NCBI RefSeq assembly: GCF_014648555.1
Contig: NZ_BMRI01000005.1
Location: 337,906-377,011 of the forward strand
Origin: Kitasatospora griseola
GTDB lineage: Bacteria; Actinomycetota; Actinomycetes; Streptomycetales; Streptomycetaceae
Reading direction: 5' to 3'
DNA length: 39,106 nt
Both the position numbers and the translations under genes were made by a program. Below the pieces are notes generated by a model. The model saw only the letters and a list, made by a program, of their open reading frames with translations. It did no database searches and had not been told where the DNA came from. Below are positions 31,732 through 39,075 of this stretch, in pieces. Within the stretch, counting starts at the first letter, position 1. Each line of letters starts with the position of its first letter.

Positions 31732-32271
31732 CTAGCCAATGGTGCCGTCGATCTCCAGGGCGGTGGATTCCCCTCCGGCCCAAACCTTCCCTACCCGGTA
31801 ATCAATGTCGACTGTCGCGCTGGACGAAATGCCTTTTGCCTTTACTGCCCTGGCAGTTCCCTCAACGTGATCCACTTGGTGCACGACCCGAACTCCAGGC
31901 CTTGGCCTATTCTCGCCTCGGAACGTGAACCTCTGGCCGTAGACGGCTTCCAGATCATTTCGAAGCTGGGCCATGATTTGCAGCAAGGCCGGGTCGGCCG
32001 GGTCGATCAGAGCCGGGTCTCGCGCGTAGGGTTCCATCGCACGCCGCGCCAATTCTAGGCGGTGAGTCCTGCCGCTAGTAAGCGCTGGCGGCTGAATGTG
32101 CAGCGATACTGGGACCTCCGCAAGCACCTCGGTCCCGCTCTGATCTTCCAGATCATCACTCGACTGGTGCGAGCGTCGATCCAGGGCTCCATTGAGGCGC
32201 CCATAGAGAAATCCGAACCCTTGTGTGAGCGCTGACGCGGTGAGCACCGACAACGAGAGTGCGTCAGACAT
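31732..32271 (-). CDS. Hypothetical protein, 179 residues, hydrophobic N-terminal helix
   Basis: ATG 32271 is preceded by AGGGGGA at five bases. The N-terminus (LSVLTASALTQGFGFLYGRL) is an amphipathic or membrane-touching helix of a type I associate with small helper proteins beside actinobacterial NTPases. The C-terminal part is beta-rich (ATVDIDYRVGKVW, then ALEIDG). No enzyme motif is seen. It is the first gene of the minus-strand operon and the promoter must be in 32272-32601. Confidence 0.75.
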   Translation of the reverse strand: MSDALSLSVLTASALTQGFGFLYGRLNGALDRRSHQSSDDLEDQSGTEVLAEVPVSLHIQPPALTSGRTHRLELARRAMEPYARDPALIDPADPALLQIMAQLRNDLEAVYGQRFTFRGENRPRPGVRVVHQVDHVEGTARAVKAKGISSSATVDIDYRVGKVWAGGESTALEIDGTIG

Positions 32272-32601
32272 ATATCCCCCTAGATCACAGAACCGACCGG
32301 CCGGTCAGCGTTCCAGAGCAGATCTAACACCACAACCGAGGCAGGCCGTGGCGCAATGCACCGAATTCGTCCGAATCCGTGAACTGAGTGAACTAGTGTG
32401 ACGCATGAGGCAATAGATAAAGTCTCAGTCAGCGCAAGCAATCGAACAAACGCGCACGACCCTCAGCTGACCTCATAGCAGCAAGACTCGCTCCCGCAGC
32501 GAGCCAAGCTGGCTCCTTAGGCCGACAAACGGCCGCGCCCCCTGACGGAGCGCGGACCTCCGGCGTCAATTCCCAGAGAGTCATCGCATGAGATAACGTA
32601 T
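32272..32601. promoter_or_regulatory. 330-bp non-coding gap between two island operons
   Basis: This AT-richer stretch lies upstream of the NTPase operon and downstream of the methyltransferase gene, both on the minus strand. It contains the palindrome GACCGGCCGGTC near 32294 and repeated GTGAACT/GAACTGAGTGAACTAG wording around 32378-32398. A 68-codon minus-strand frame is open here but has no ribosome binding site. No confident promoter boxes were assigned. Confidence 0.45.
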
Positions 32602-33420
32602 TCACAAGCGGCACACCAGGATGCCGCCGAGGCATGTGATCTTGAGCGGCCCCTTACTCGCGATCGTGCTGGCAGCGACCTCGGCTGCGTGGCTTACGGT
32701 CTCGTGGAAGGGAACTCCGCATTCGTCGGCCCACGATTCATAGGAAGCGAGGTGGGCCACGATCGGCGCTGGGTCAGTGATCTCAATGGTTCCGGGCAGT
32801 TCCCTCACCCGAATGTCTTCGAATGCCGCGCCGAGGTAGCCGCAGGCCTTCTCCAGGGAGAAGCGGGAGCTCAGGGAGACCCGTGCTGGTCCCTTGGGAA
32901 TCCCGAGGACGTCTCCTGCAGCCTTGGCCCAGAGCTGGTCCAGCTCCCGCTTGTCGGTGTCGCTGTTGGTCGAGGCAATGAGCACGCCGTCAGGCCGGAG
33001 CACGCGGGCCAGCTCTTTGATCGTGGCCTCGATGTCGCTGACGTGGTAGAGCATGTGCAGGGCCAGCACGGCGTCGGCGCTGTCGTCGGCGAAGGGCAGA
33101 ACCTGGGCGTCGGCGACCACGACCGGCTTCTCGACCTCGGCGAGGATTCCCGCCGAGATGTCCATCCCGACAACCTGAAGGTCCGGACGGTCCTTGTGCA
33201 GGCGACTGACGAACTTGCCGTTGCCGCAGCCGATGTCGAGGACGGTCCCGCGTGTGCCGGCCAGCTCTTCGAGGACGATCCCGGGCAGGTCGTACTGGGG
33301 TTGCTGCCACCGGTAGATCGACTGGCGGGCGGCCAGGTGGCGTCCGTCGGCGTAGGCGCTGTTCGCGAGGATGGACTTGTCGGCGACTGCGGCGTCCTGC
33401 TGTGCGGTGTTGCTCGTCAC
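32602..33420 (-). CDS. Class I SAM-dependent methyltransferase
   Basis: A 272-residue Rossmann-fold methyltransferase. Motif I is VLDIGCGNGKF (60-70); the acidic residue after beta-2 is in VVGMDIS; ADAQVLPFADDSADAVLALHMLYHV gives motifs II-III (written as ADAQVLPFADDS and ADAVLALHMLYHV); the post-III segment is LARVLRPDGVLI. It resembles small-molecule or peptide methyltransferases of the UbiE/Methyltransf_11 type. The GTG at 33418-33420 overlaps the stop of the XRE regulator as GTGA, so the two are translated together. The target is unknown; methylation of the neighbouring peptide product or of a signal is possible. Confidence 0.9.
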   Translation of the reverse strand: MTSNTAQQDAAVADKSILANSAYADGRHLAARQSIYRWQQPQYDLPGIVLEELAGTRGTVLDIGCGNGKFVSRLHKDRPDLQVVGMDISAGILAEVEKPVVVADAQVLPFADDSADAVLALHMLYHVSDIEATIKELARVLRPDGVLIASTNSDTDKRELDQLWAKAAGDVLGIPKGPARVSLSSRFSLEKACGYLGAAFEDIRVRELPGTIEITDPAPIVAHLASYESWADECGVPFHETVSHAAEVAASTIASKGPLKITCLGGILVCRL

Positions 33421-34730
33421 TGTGGCAGCTCCGGAGGGTTCGTGAGTGCGGGTCGAGAGCAGGCTTCTCTGACATTCTCACGGAGGCTCAGGACGATCGG
33501 GGAGCCTGCGTAGGCGGGCTCGGCGAGACGAGTGCTCAGTGCCCGAAGGCGGCTGGAGATGCTCGCTGTTCGCCGGTCCGGTGCGGCGTCCAGCACCACC
33601 GAGAGCTTCTCCTGCACGCCGTCGAGGTCGCCGTCGGCGAGGTGGGCGTTGGCGAGGTCGAGGCGGGCGGCCAGCAGGTCGCCAGAGGACTGTTCCTGCC
33701 GTGGTGCGGACTCGTACAGGGCGATGGCCCGGGAGGACGCCTCGATGGCGCGGTTCACGTGAGCCCGGCCGCCCAGGGCAAGGAAAGCGGTGCCCGCATA
33801 GGTCCACTGTTTGGCCTCGGGAAACGTGAACACGCCGGGAAGATCCACGGCGGCTACTGTGCTCCGCGCCGCCGCGGCCGCTTCCACGGCCCGTAGCGCG
33901 CTCGCGCTGTCGCCAAGCGCGGCGGTGGCCCGCGCTTCGAGGCTGAGCAGGCGGGCTGCGATCGTCCCGCTGTCCGCGTACGGCAGTCCGGCTCTGGCCA
34001 GCTCGGCGGCCTGGTGGTGGTCCTGCTGCCAGTAGGCGATCAGAGACTGGACGGATCGGATCCAGGCCCGGAGACCGTTGTGGCCGGCTGACTCCGCGCA
34101 GCGCCAGGCCGTTCGCGAATGGGTGGCCGCAGCTGTGTACTGGCCGAGGTCGAGGGCGACATGGGTAGCCAGGCCGCAGAGGCGCCCGGCCTGCAGGTAG
34201 AGATGGCCCGTCTGGTAGGGGTGTTGGCGGCCTCGGAGTAAGTCGAACACCCCTCGCCGAAGGCTTCCGATGTCATGGAAGAGCTCGGACACCGGCTTGC
34301 TCACGTAGTCCCCTGCCAGCCTCGCGATGTCCGCGTCGATCTGTTCAAGCAGCGTGTCGTCCACGTTGGACGCGCTTGCGAAGCGAAGGAAGAGTGCAGA
34401 CTCTGCCAAGTCGGCTGCCACGGCCACTACGAGATCGTTGTCGCGGTCCGTGCGCCGAGCAGGCACAGGAGGCAAGGCGTCGCCGGCGCTGCTGGACGGT
34501 GGAACTGCTCCGGTGGCTGCAGGGGGCGCTGCCAGCAGGTCGGCCAACTGGTCGACCGAGAGTTTCAGGACGCGGGCGAGCTTCGGCCGCATCCAGGGCT
34601 GTGGGGCACCCCTGCCGCTCTCCCATCGCCCCACGGTCGTACGGTCCACATCGAGAGCTTCAGCCAGGGATTCCTGGGTGTGGCCAACCGCCTCCCTGCG
34701 CTGGATCAGCCGGGACCTCCTGGATGCCAT
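33417..34730 (-). CDS. XRE-family regulator with TPR-like C-terminal domain
   Basis: A 437-residue protein. Residues about 5-60 form a Cro/C1-type helix-turn-helix (HTQESLAEALDVDRTTVGRWESG). A Pro/Ala linker leads to a long helical region (about 95-420) with TPR-like repeats (ATHSRTAWRCAESAG, AARLLSLEARATAALGDSASAL, LDLANAHLADGDLDG). Such proteins often sense a peptide or small molecule through the helical domain, by analogy with Rgg/PlcR-type regulators. It is divergent from the HATPase gene, with both promoters in 34731-34933, and translationally coupled to the methyltransferase gene. It is the best candidate for controlling the peptide locus. Confidence 0.9.
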   Translation of the reverse strand: MASRRSRLIQRREAVGHTQESLAEALDVDRTTVGRWESGRGAPQPWMRPKLARVLKLSVDQLADLLAAPPAATGAVPPSSSAGDALPPVPARRTDRDNDLVVAVAADLAESALFLRFASASNVDDTLLEQIDADIARLAGDYVSKPVSELFHDIGSLRRGVFDLLRGRQHPYQTGHLYLQAGRLCGLATHVALDLGQYTAAATHSRTAWRCAESAGHNGLRAWIRSVQSLIAYWQQDHHQAAELARAGLPYADSGTIAARLLSLEARATAALGDSASALRAVEAAAAARSTVAAVDLPGVFTFPEAKQWTYAGTAFLALGGRAHVNRAIEASSRAIALYESAPRQEQSSGDLLAARLDLANAHLADGDLDGVQEKLSVVLDAAPDRRTASISSRLRALSTRLAEPAYAGSPIVLSLRENVREACSRPALTNPPELPQ

Positions 34731-34933
34731 CCCGCGTCCTCCAGAGGTACGTCAGTTCGTCTGCAGCCGTAACAGGCCAGGTCACGCCCGGGTTTGCAGC
34801 ACGGATGCCTCGTTGCCGCCTCAATTCTGCTCTGGTTCACCCGCGTTGGAGGCTGTTCTGTAGATACCTGCCGGGTGAATCTCGGCGCGAATCGGCCCGC
34901 TGTCGACCTCGTCCCGGTGAAAGGTCCGCGCTC

Positions 34934-35428
34934 ATGTCCGTCGCCACCCGCCAAGCCATCACCCCCGCCCCGTTCGGCTTTCGCGTGCTGCCGAGTGCCG
35001 AGGCCGTGCCGAACGCCCGGCGGCGGGTGATACGGACCGTGCGCGGCTGGGGCCTGCCGCTGGCGGAAGACGTCTTCCGCGATGTCGAGTTGCTGTCCAG
35101 CGAGCTGATCACCAACGCCGTGTCCCACACCCACGCCCCGTGTGTCGTGTGCGTCTCCTGGGACGGTGACCGGCTGCGCGTCGAGGTGACCGACGTCGGC
35201 CACGAACTCCCGGCTGTCGGCGGGATCGATCTCGATGCCACCGACGGGCGAGGGCTGTTCCTGGTGGCAGCGCTCGCGACGGACTGGGGCGCCGAGCCGG
35301 ACTCCGCCGGCAAGCGGATCTGGTGCGAGGTGGGCACCATCGCCGCCGTCTCGGGCGACGAGCGACTCACCGCGCTAATGAGGGCTGCGGCCCCGAAGGC
35401 ACGGGACGTCGTCCCAACCAGTGCCTGA
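34934..35428 (+). CDS. HATPase-domain protein (RsbW-like ATP-binding)
   Basis: A 164-residue GHKL-fold protein without a histidine-kinase dimerisation domain. The N-box is ELLSSELITNAVSHTH (about 53-68), G1 is VTDVGHELP (Asp-Gly type with Val), and G2 is DGRGLFLVAALATDWG. Free-standing proteins of this kind are anti-sigma-type kinases or orphan ATP-binding regulators and are very common in streptomycetes. ATG 34934 follows a weak AAAGG. It is on the same strand, 183 bp upstream of the peptide gene, and is divergent from the XRE regulator. Confidence 0.88.
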   Translation: MSVATRQAITPAPFGFRVLPSAEAVPNARRRVIRTVRGWGLPLAEDVFRDVELLSSELITNAVSHTHAPCVVCVSWDGDRLRVEVTDVGHELPAVGGIDLDATDGRGLFLVAALATDWGAEPDSAGKRIWCEVGTIAAVSGDERLTALMRAAAPKARDVVPTSA

Positions 35429-35611
35429 CAAAACTTCCTCCCGCCCCGACGCGGGCTTGGGGGGATACAGGTGGCCGCGCGCTGGTCAACAGCCACGCGG
35501 CACAAGCACCTGAGGTTCCTTGCCAACGGCCTGCCCTGGCAACAGATCCATCGCTGCACCCACGACGGGGCCGGGCAGTCGGCCCGCCCCATGAAACCGA
35601 AGGAGTGCTTC

Positions 35612-35752
35612 ATGCCCGAGAACCTGACGACCAGCACCGAGCTGGAGGGCGACGGCCTGCTTGTCGCCCGTGCCAAGGTCGCCGCAGCCCGCTCGCAGGG
35701 CGAGCAGCCGTCGGACGGCGGCTCCACCGGCCGCACCGACACCAACGACTGA
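35612..35752 (+). CDS. 46-residue peptide, candidate RiPP precursor
   Basis: ATG 35612 is preceded by AAGGAG at seven bases. The N-terminal part (MPENLTTSTELEGDGLLVAR) is leader-like: an acidic patch, then a short helix (LLVARAKVAAARS). The C-terminal 15 or so residues, QPSDGGSTGRTDTND, are small, polar and free of Cys. They hold Asp, Asn, Arg, Ser and Thr residues that an Fe(II) oxygenase and a phosphotransferase could modify. The next gene, a JmjC oxygenase, starts 13 bases later. The same frame is open back to GTG 35471, which would give 93 residues, so a longer form cannot be excluded. No homologue is recalled. Confidence 0.7.
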   Translation: MPENLTTSTELEGDGLLVARAKVAAARSQGEQPSDGGSTGRTDTND

Positions 35753-35765
35753 CGGCTGCATCACG

Positions 35766-36953
35766 ATGACCGCCGAGCACTTCTCGGTGGTTGAGCGTCT
35801 GGGCGGGGATGACTTCCTCGCCCGGACGCTCGGCCGCAGCTTCAAGGTCGCGCGCGGCGAAGCCGCGTCACTCGCCGGGTTGATGGGCTGGGATGACCTC
35901 AACGCCATCCTGACCCACCACCGGTTCGAACCCCCTCGCTTCCGCCTCGCCGCCAACGGGGAACAGGTGCCCGCGCACACGTACTCCCGGCCGATCACCA
36001 CCCGGCGGAGCACCGTCTGGCACCAGCTCCAGCCCTCCGAACTGCACAAGAGGCTCGCCGAGGGTGCGACGCTGGTCTTGGACGCCGTTGACGAACTCCA
36101 CCCCGGCATCGGGTCCCTGACCGGCCAGCTGGAGCGATGGCTGCGAACCGGCGTGCAGGTCAACCTGTACGCCTCGTGGACCAGCACCGAGGGCTTCGGC
36201 GTCCACTGGGATGACCACGACGTGGTGGTCGTCCAACTCGACGGCGCGAAGCGCTGGCGAATCTACGGACCGACTCGCAAAGTCCCCCTGCACCGCGACG
36301 TCGAGATGCCTGAGCCGCCGCCGGGCGAACCCATTGCCGACCTGGTGCTCAACGCTGGTGACATGCTCTACCTGCCCCGGGGCTGGTGGCACGCCGTCGC
36401 TGCCTCCGAGGGCCGGCACTCGCTGCACGTCACGTGCGGGCTGCAGAGCACGACGGGCGCTGACCTGGTCACCTGGTTGTCGGAGGTCCTGCGAGCCCAC
36501 GAGGCCATCCGGGCGGACATTCCGCGTTTCGGAACTGCCGAAGAGCAGCGCGTCTTCCTCAAAACGATCAGCAAGCTCGTCGCAGCCGAACTGGAGAGTG
36601 CCGATCTGATCACTCGCTTCTCCGCCGCTCGCGATGCCACCGAGCGTGCCAGGTTGGTCCCGTCGCTGCCGTACATCACAACGGCTCCGCCGAACGCGGA
36701 TCTGCGGGTGCGTCTCATCACCACGCGACCCGCGCTCGCCGCCGGGCCGGAGGGCACGGTGCAACTGACCACGGGCGGCGAGGAGTGGACGTTCGCGGCC
36801 CAGGCCCAGCCGATGCTCACGCTCCTCGCCGACGGGGAGAGTCACCGACTGGCCGATCTCGCACAGGCTGGTGGCATCACGCTCGCGCAGGCGGCCGGTG
36901 TCGTGACGGAGCTGGTCGACGGCCAGGTCGCCGCCATCGGGGGCGAGCAATGA
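35766..36953 (+). CDS. JmjC/cupin-fold Fe(II)/2-oxoglutarate oxygenase
   Basis: A 395-residue dioxygenase of the ribosomal-oxygenase-like (YcfD/MINA53/NO66) group, which hydroxylates Arg, His or Asx side chains of proteins. The metal triad is visible as His147 and Asp149 (GVHWDDHD) and His209 (GWWHAVA). Lys162 in QLDGAKRWRIYGP fits the 2-oxoglutarate-binding position. A winged-helix-like C-terminus (HRLADLAQAGGITLAQAAG) completes the ROX layout. It starts 13 bp after the peptide stop and its own stop overlaps the next start. It probably acts on the adjacent peptide, but ribosomal protein uL16 is the known target of YcfD, so a housekeeping role is the alternative. Confidence 0.9.
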   Translation: MTAEHFSVVERLGGDDFLARTLGRSFKVARGEAASLAGLMGWDDLNAILTHHRFEPPRFRLAANGEQVPAHTYSRPITTRRSTVWHQLQPSELHKRLAEGATLVLDAVDELHPGIGSLTGQLERWLRTGVQVNLYASWTSTEGFGVHWDDHDVVVVQLDGAKRWRIYGPTRKVPLHRDVEMPEPPPGEPIADLVLNAGDMLYLPRGWWHAVAASEGRHSLHVTCGLQSTTGADLVTWLSEVLRAHEAIRADIPRFGTAEEQRVFLKTISKLVAAELESADLITRFSAARDATERARLVPSLPYITTAPPNADLRVRLITTRPALAAGPEGTVQLTTGGEEWTFAAQAQPMLTLLADGESHRLADLAQAGGITLAQAAGVVTELVDGQVAAIGGEQ

Positions 36954-37846
36954 CCGCGCGGCTGGGCCTGGGCACCTACCGCTGTCTCGATGTGGCCGAG
37001 GCCGCGTTGATGGCCGCCTCCCGTGGTGCTGGCTGGGTGGACACCGCACCCAACTACGAGAACGGCCAGGCGGAGACATCGCTGGCCCTGGCCCTGGCTG
37101 CTTACCCTGACATGCAGGTCTCCACGAAGGTGGGCTTCCTCCCGCCGAGCGCCAGGCGCCTCGGTATGCGTGCGGGCTCACTGTCCGCCGAGGACGCCGA
37201 GCACGGGCACTGCCTCGCGCCCGACTACATCGCCTGGCAGGTCGCCCGCAGCAAACGCATGCTCGGCCGAGTCCCGGACCTGGTGTTCCTGCACAACCCA
37301 GAACACGGCTGCCAGGAAGGCGAGATCGCCGACCGGCTTTACGCCGCCTTCCTCTCCATGGAGAAGGCGTGCAGCCAACGCGCGATCGGCGCCTACGGGG
37401 TCGCGACCTGGTGTGGCTTCAGCAGCGGACTCTTCGACGTGTCCACCCTGCTCGAACTCGCGACCAAGGCCGGCGGCCCGAGCCACCGCCTACGGGCCAT
37501 CCAACTCCCGGTCTCCCTCGTTCATCTCGCGCCCGTCGCCCAGGCCCTCGACGGGCAAGGCCCGTTGGCCGATGCCCTGGATGCGGGCCTGGAGGTGTTC
37601 GCCTCCGCCCCGCTCCACGGCGGCGAGATCCCCGGCATGGTGACTCCGGAACTGTCCGAGCTGATCAACCCCAGCAGGACCCCTGCCGAGACCGCCCTCG
37701 CCGTCGTTGCTTCAGCCCCAGGGGTGAAGCGCGTGCTCCTGTCGACGGGAAACCCGGAACACTGGATGCGGGCCGCCGAAGCCGTCGGCCGACCGCCGTT
37801 GTCTCCGGGCGTACTCCGAAGGGTCGTTGATGTACTCGGAACCTGA
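36950..37846 (+). CDS. Aldo/keto reductase
   Basis: A 298-residue TIM-barrel NADPH-dependent oxidoreductase, slightly shorter than usual. The catalytic tetrad is complete: Asp31 and Tyr36 (VDTAPNYENG), Lys60 (VSTKVGF) and His115 (LVFLHNPEHG). ATG 36950 overlaps the oxygenase stop (ATGA) and its own end overlaps the phosphotransferase start by 17 bp, so the operon is tightly coupled. It could reduce a carbonyl made on the peptide or on a small substrate; the substrate is unknown. Confidence 0.92.
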   Translation: MTARLGLGTYRCLDVAEAALMAASRGAGWVDTAPNYENGQAETSLALALAAYPDMQVSTKVGFLPPSARRLGMRAGSLSAEDAEHGHCLAPDYIAWQVARSKRMLGRVPDLVFLHNPEHGCQEGEIADRLYAAFLSMEKACSQRAIGAYGVATWCGFSSGLFDVSTLLELATKAGGPSHRLRAIQLPVSLVHLAPVAQALDGQGPLADALDAGLEVFASAPLHGGEIPGMVTPELSELINPSRTPAETALAVVASAPGVKRVLLSTGNPEHWMRAAEAVGRPPLSPGVLRRVVDVLGT

Positions 37847-38663
37847 GCCGGACACCGCCAGGCGGATGCGCGGGATGCACGCCACAGCAGCAGCGGCGCT
37901 CGACGCGACGCCGATCGGCTCCCGCGAAGCGTGGGGCTGGCGCGGACGCACCCTCGGTCGCCCGGTTGCCACGGCGTCCGGCGAGGGCTGGCTCCGCTTG
38001 GTGTCCGCCCCAGCTGACAAGGCCGGCGGGAAACTCTGGGATGGACCGCAGGAGGCAGAACGACTCATGCCTCCTGCGGTACCCAGGCCACGTCTGCGGG
38101 AGCGGCGTACCTGGACCAAGGGCGAGCACGGCTACCTGGCGGAGCTGTACGACAAGATCACTGCCTCGACCATCGCTACCCACGAGCCGATCCTTCGGGA
38201 AGCACCCAACCTGGACGACGCCTGGTGGGCCTCGCTCAGCACCGCCCTCGATGCCATTGCCACCGTTCCCAGCGACCGGGTGGCGGTCCGGCAGGAATAC
38301 CTGGACCGCGCCATGCCCCAGTACCTGGGCATCCCGATCGACACCAAAGTGACCTCCTGGACGACGGCCCACGGTGACCTGCACTGGGCCAACCTCACGA
38401 GTCCGGCCCTCACGGTGCTCGACTGGGAGGGCTGGGGCGTCGCGCCTGCCGGGTACGACGCGGCGCTGTTGTACTCGTACAGCCTCCTCGTGCCGGACAC
38501 CGCCACCCAACTCCGTCACCAACTCGCCCACATCCTCGACACGCCGGCCGGGCAGTTCGCCGAACTGGTCGTCATCACCGAACTGCTGCAGGCCACTACT
38601 CGAGGCGACAACCTCGACCTTGAGGAGCCCCTGCGACGGCGGCTCTCCGCGATCACCAGATGA
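37830..38663 (+). CDS. Small phosphotransferase (aminoglycoside-phosphotransferase-like)
   Basis: A 277-residue APH/choline-kinase-fold protein. The catalytic Brenner loop is TAHGDLHWANL (about 180-190) and the metal-binding segment is TVLDWEGWG (about 195-203). The N-terminal lobe is short, with no clear nucleotide-anchoring Lys, so activity should be checked. ATG 37830 lies inside the reductase gene with AAGG upstream. Related enzymes phosphorylate hydroxyls of sugars, antibiotics or amino-acid side chains. Here it could phosphorylate a hydroxylated peptide or confer self-protection. It is the last gene and is followed at once by a terminator. Confidence 0.87.
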   Translation: MYSEPEPDTARRMRGMHATAAAALDATPIGSREAWGWRGRTLGRPVATASGEGWLRLVSAPADKAGGKLWDGPQEAERLMPPAVPRPRLRERRTWTKGEHGYLAELYDKITASTIATHEPILREAPNLDDAWWASLSTALDAIATVPSDRVAVRQEYLDRAMPQYLGIPIDTKVTSWTTAHGDLHWANLTSPALTVLDWEGWGVAPAGYDAALLYSYSLLVPDTATQLRHQLAHILDTPAGQFAELVVITELLQATTRGDNLDLEEPLRRRLSAITR

Positions 38664-38666
38664 CCG

Positions 38667-38690
38667 GCCCTCGACCCCCTGGTCGAGGGC
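38667..38690 (+). terminator. Terminator after the peptide-oxygenase operon
   Basis: GCCCTCGACC (38667-38676) pairs perfectly with GGTCGAGGGC (38681-38690) around CCCT. It begins four bases after the phosphotransferase stop. Confidence 0.85.
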
Positions 38691-38751
38691 GCGTTGGGTA
38701 GCCCTTGGGATATCCAACGCTCCAGCGCGCTCCCCCCAGGGCGCGGGCCGG

Positions 38752-38984
38752 GGTAAGGACTTGCGCTCGATCAAGGAGATGCTCGGCCACTCCTCGATCG
38801 GCATCACCTCGGACACGTACACGACCCTGTTCCCCAGGTCGACCGGGCCATCGCCGAGGCGGCGGCCCGGCTCGTCCCTCGCGCCAACAGGCCGCGCAAG
38901 GTTGCCCAGTCCGGAGAGAAATCGGAGACGATCGGGCCGTCCGCTCACGCAAACGGCCCCGGACGAGAAGTCCGAGGCCGGTGA
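38752..38984 (+). pseudogene. Tyrosine integrase, C-terminal remnant with frameshift
   Basis: The translation KDLRSIKEMLGHSSIGITSD-TYTTLFP matches the end of phage/ICE integrases, including the LGHSS box and the catalytic Tyr region (DTYTTLFP). Reading then has to shift by one base (one C missing in CCCC near 38834) to continue as QVDRAIAEAAARLVP, the usual tail, and ends at TGA 38982-38984. Everything upstream, about 300 residues with the other Arg/His/Lys catalytic residues, is absent. It lies about 50 bp inside the right tRNA-derived repeat, where the integrase of such elements normally sits. It is non-functional. Confidence 0.85.
38954..38980 (-). terminator. Hairpin beside the right attachment-site copy
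   Basis: GGCC-C-CGGAC and GTCCG-A-GGCC pair with a single mismatch around GAGAA, followed on the minus strand by a short TTT. It lies just 3' of the minus-strand tRNA fragment and within the integrase remnant. It could terminate transcripts crossing the junction. Confidence 0.5.
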
Positions 38985-39032
38985 TCAAGCCCCCCAGAAG
39001 GCCAACCTGCAGCTCATCCAAGGTGGTTCACG

Positions 39033-39075
39033 GAGCCCCCTGTCGGGTTCGAACCGACGACCCCCGCTTTACAAG
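39033..39075 (-). repeat. Right attachment-site copy: 3' half of a tRNA-Thr(UGU)-like gene
   Basis: Identical over 43 bp to 28269-28311 and in the same orientation. The sequence beyond the anticodon loop (minus strand, 39076-39106) does not provide the matching 5' anticodon stem or a D-arm, so this copy is also not a whole tRNA. The intact gene is probably further right, outside the window. Confidence 0.83.

Larger units (their letters stand above)
28269..39075. mobile_element. Decayed integrative element between tRNA-derived direct repeats
   Basis: The 10.8-kb segment is bounded by identical 43-bp direct repeats made of a tRNA 3' half, the usual attachment site of tyrosine-recombinase elements. 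A broken integrase tail sits just inside the right repeat. By eye the left half is less GC-rich than the flanking chromosome and uses rarer A/T-ending codons. No excisionase, replication or transfer gene is seen, so the element is likely immobile. Neither boundary has an intact tRNA, which suggests a tandem element on the right. Confidence 0.75.

Noticed and set aside
32429-32635. 68-codon minus-strand frame after the methyltransferase gene
   Set aside because: No ribosome binding site, it overlaps the methyltransferase end, and it resembles nothing; a small peptide beginning inside it at about 32584 cannot be fully excluded.
35471-35611. GTG-initiated 47-residue N-terminal extension of the island peptide
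   Set aside because: GGGGGA precedes it, but AAGGAG before ATG 35612 is better and gives a leader-like peptide; kept as an alternative in the entry.
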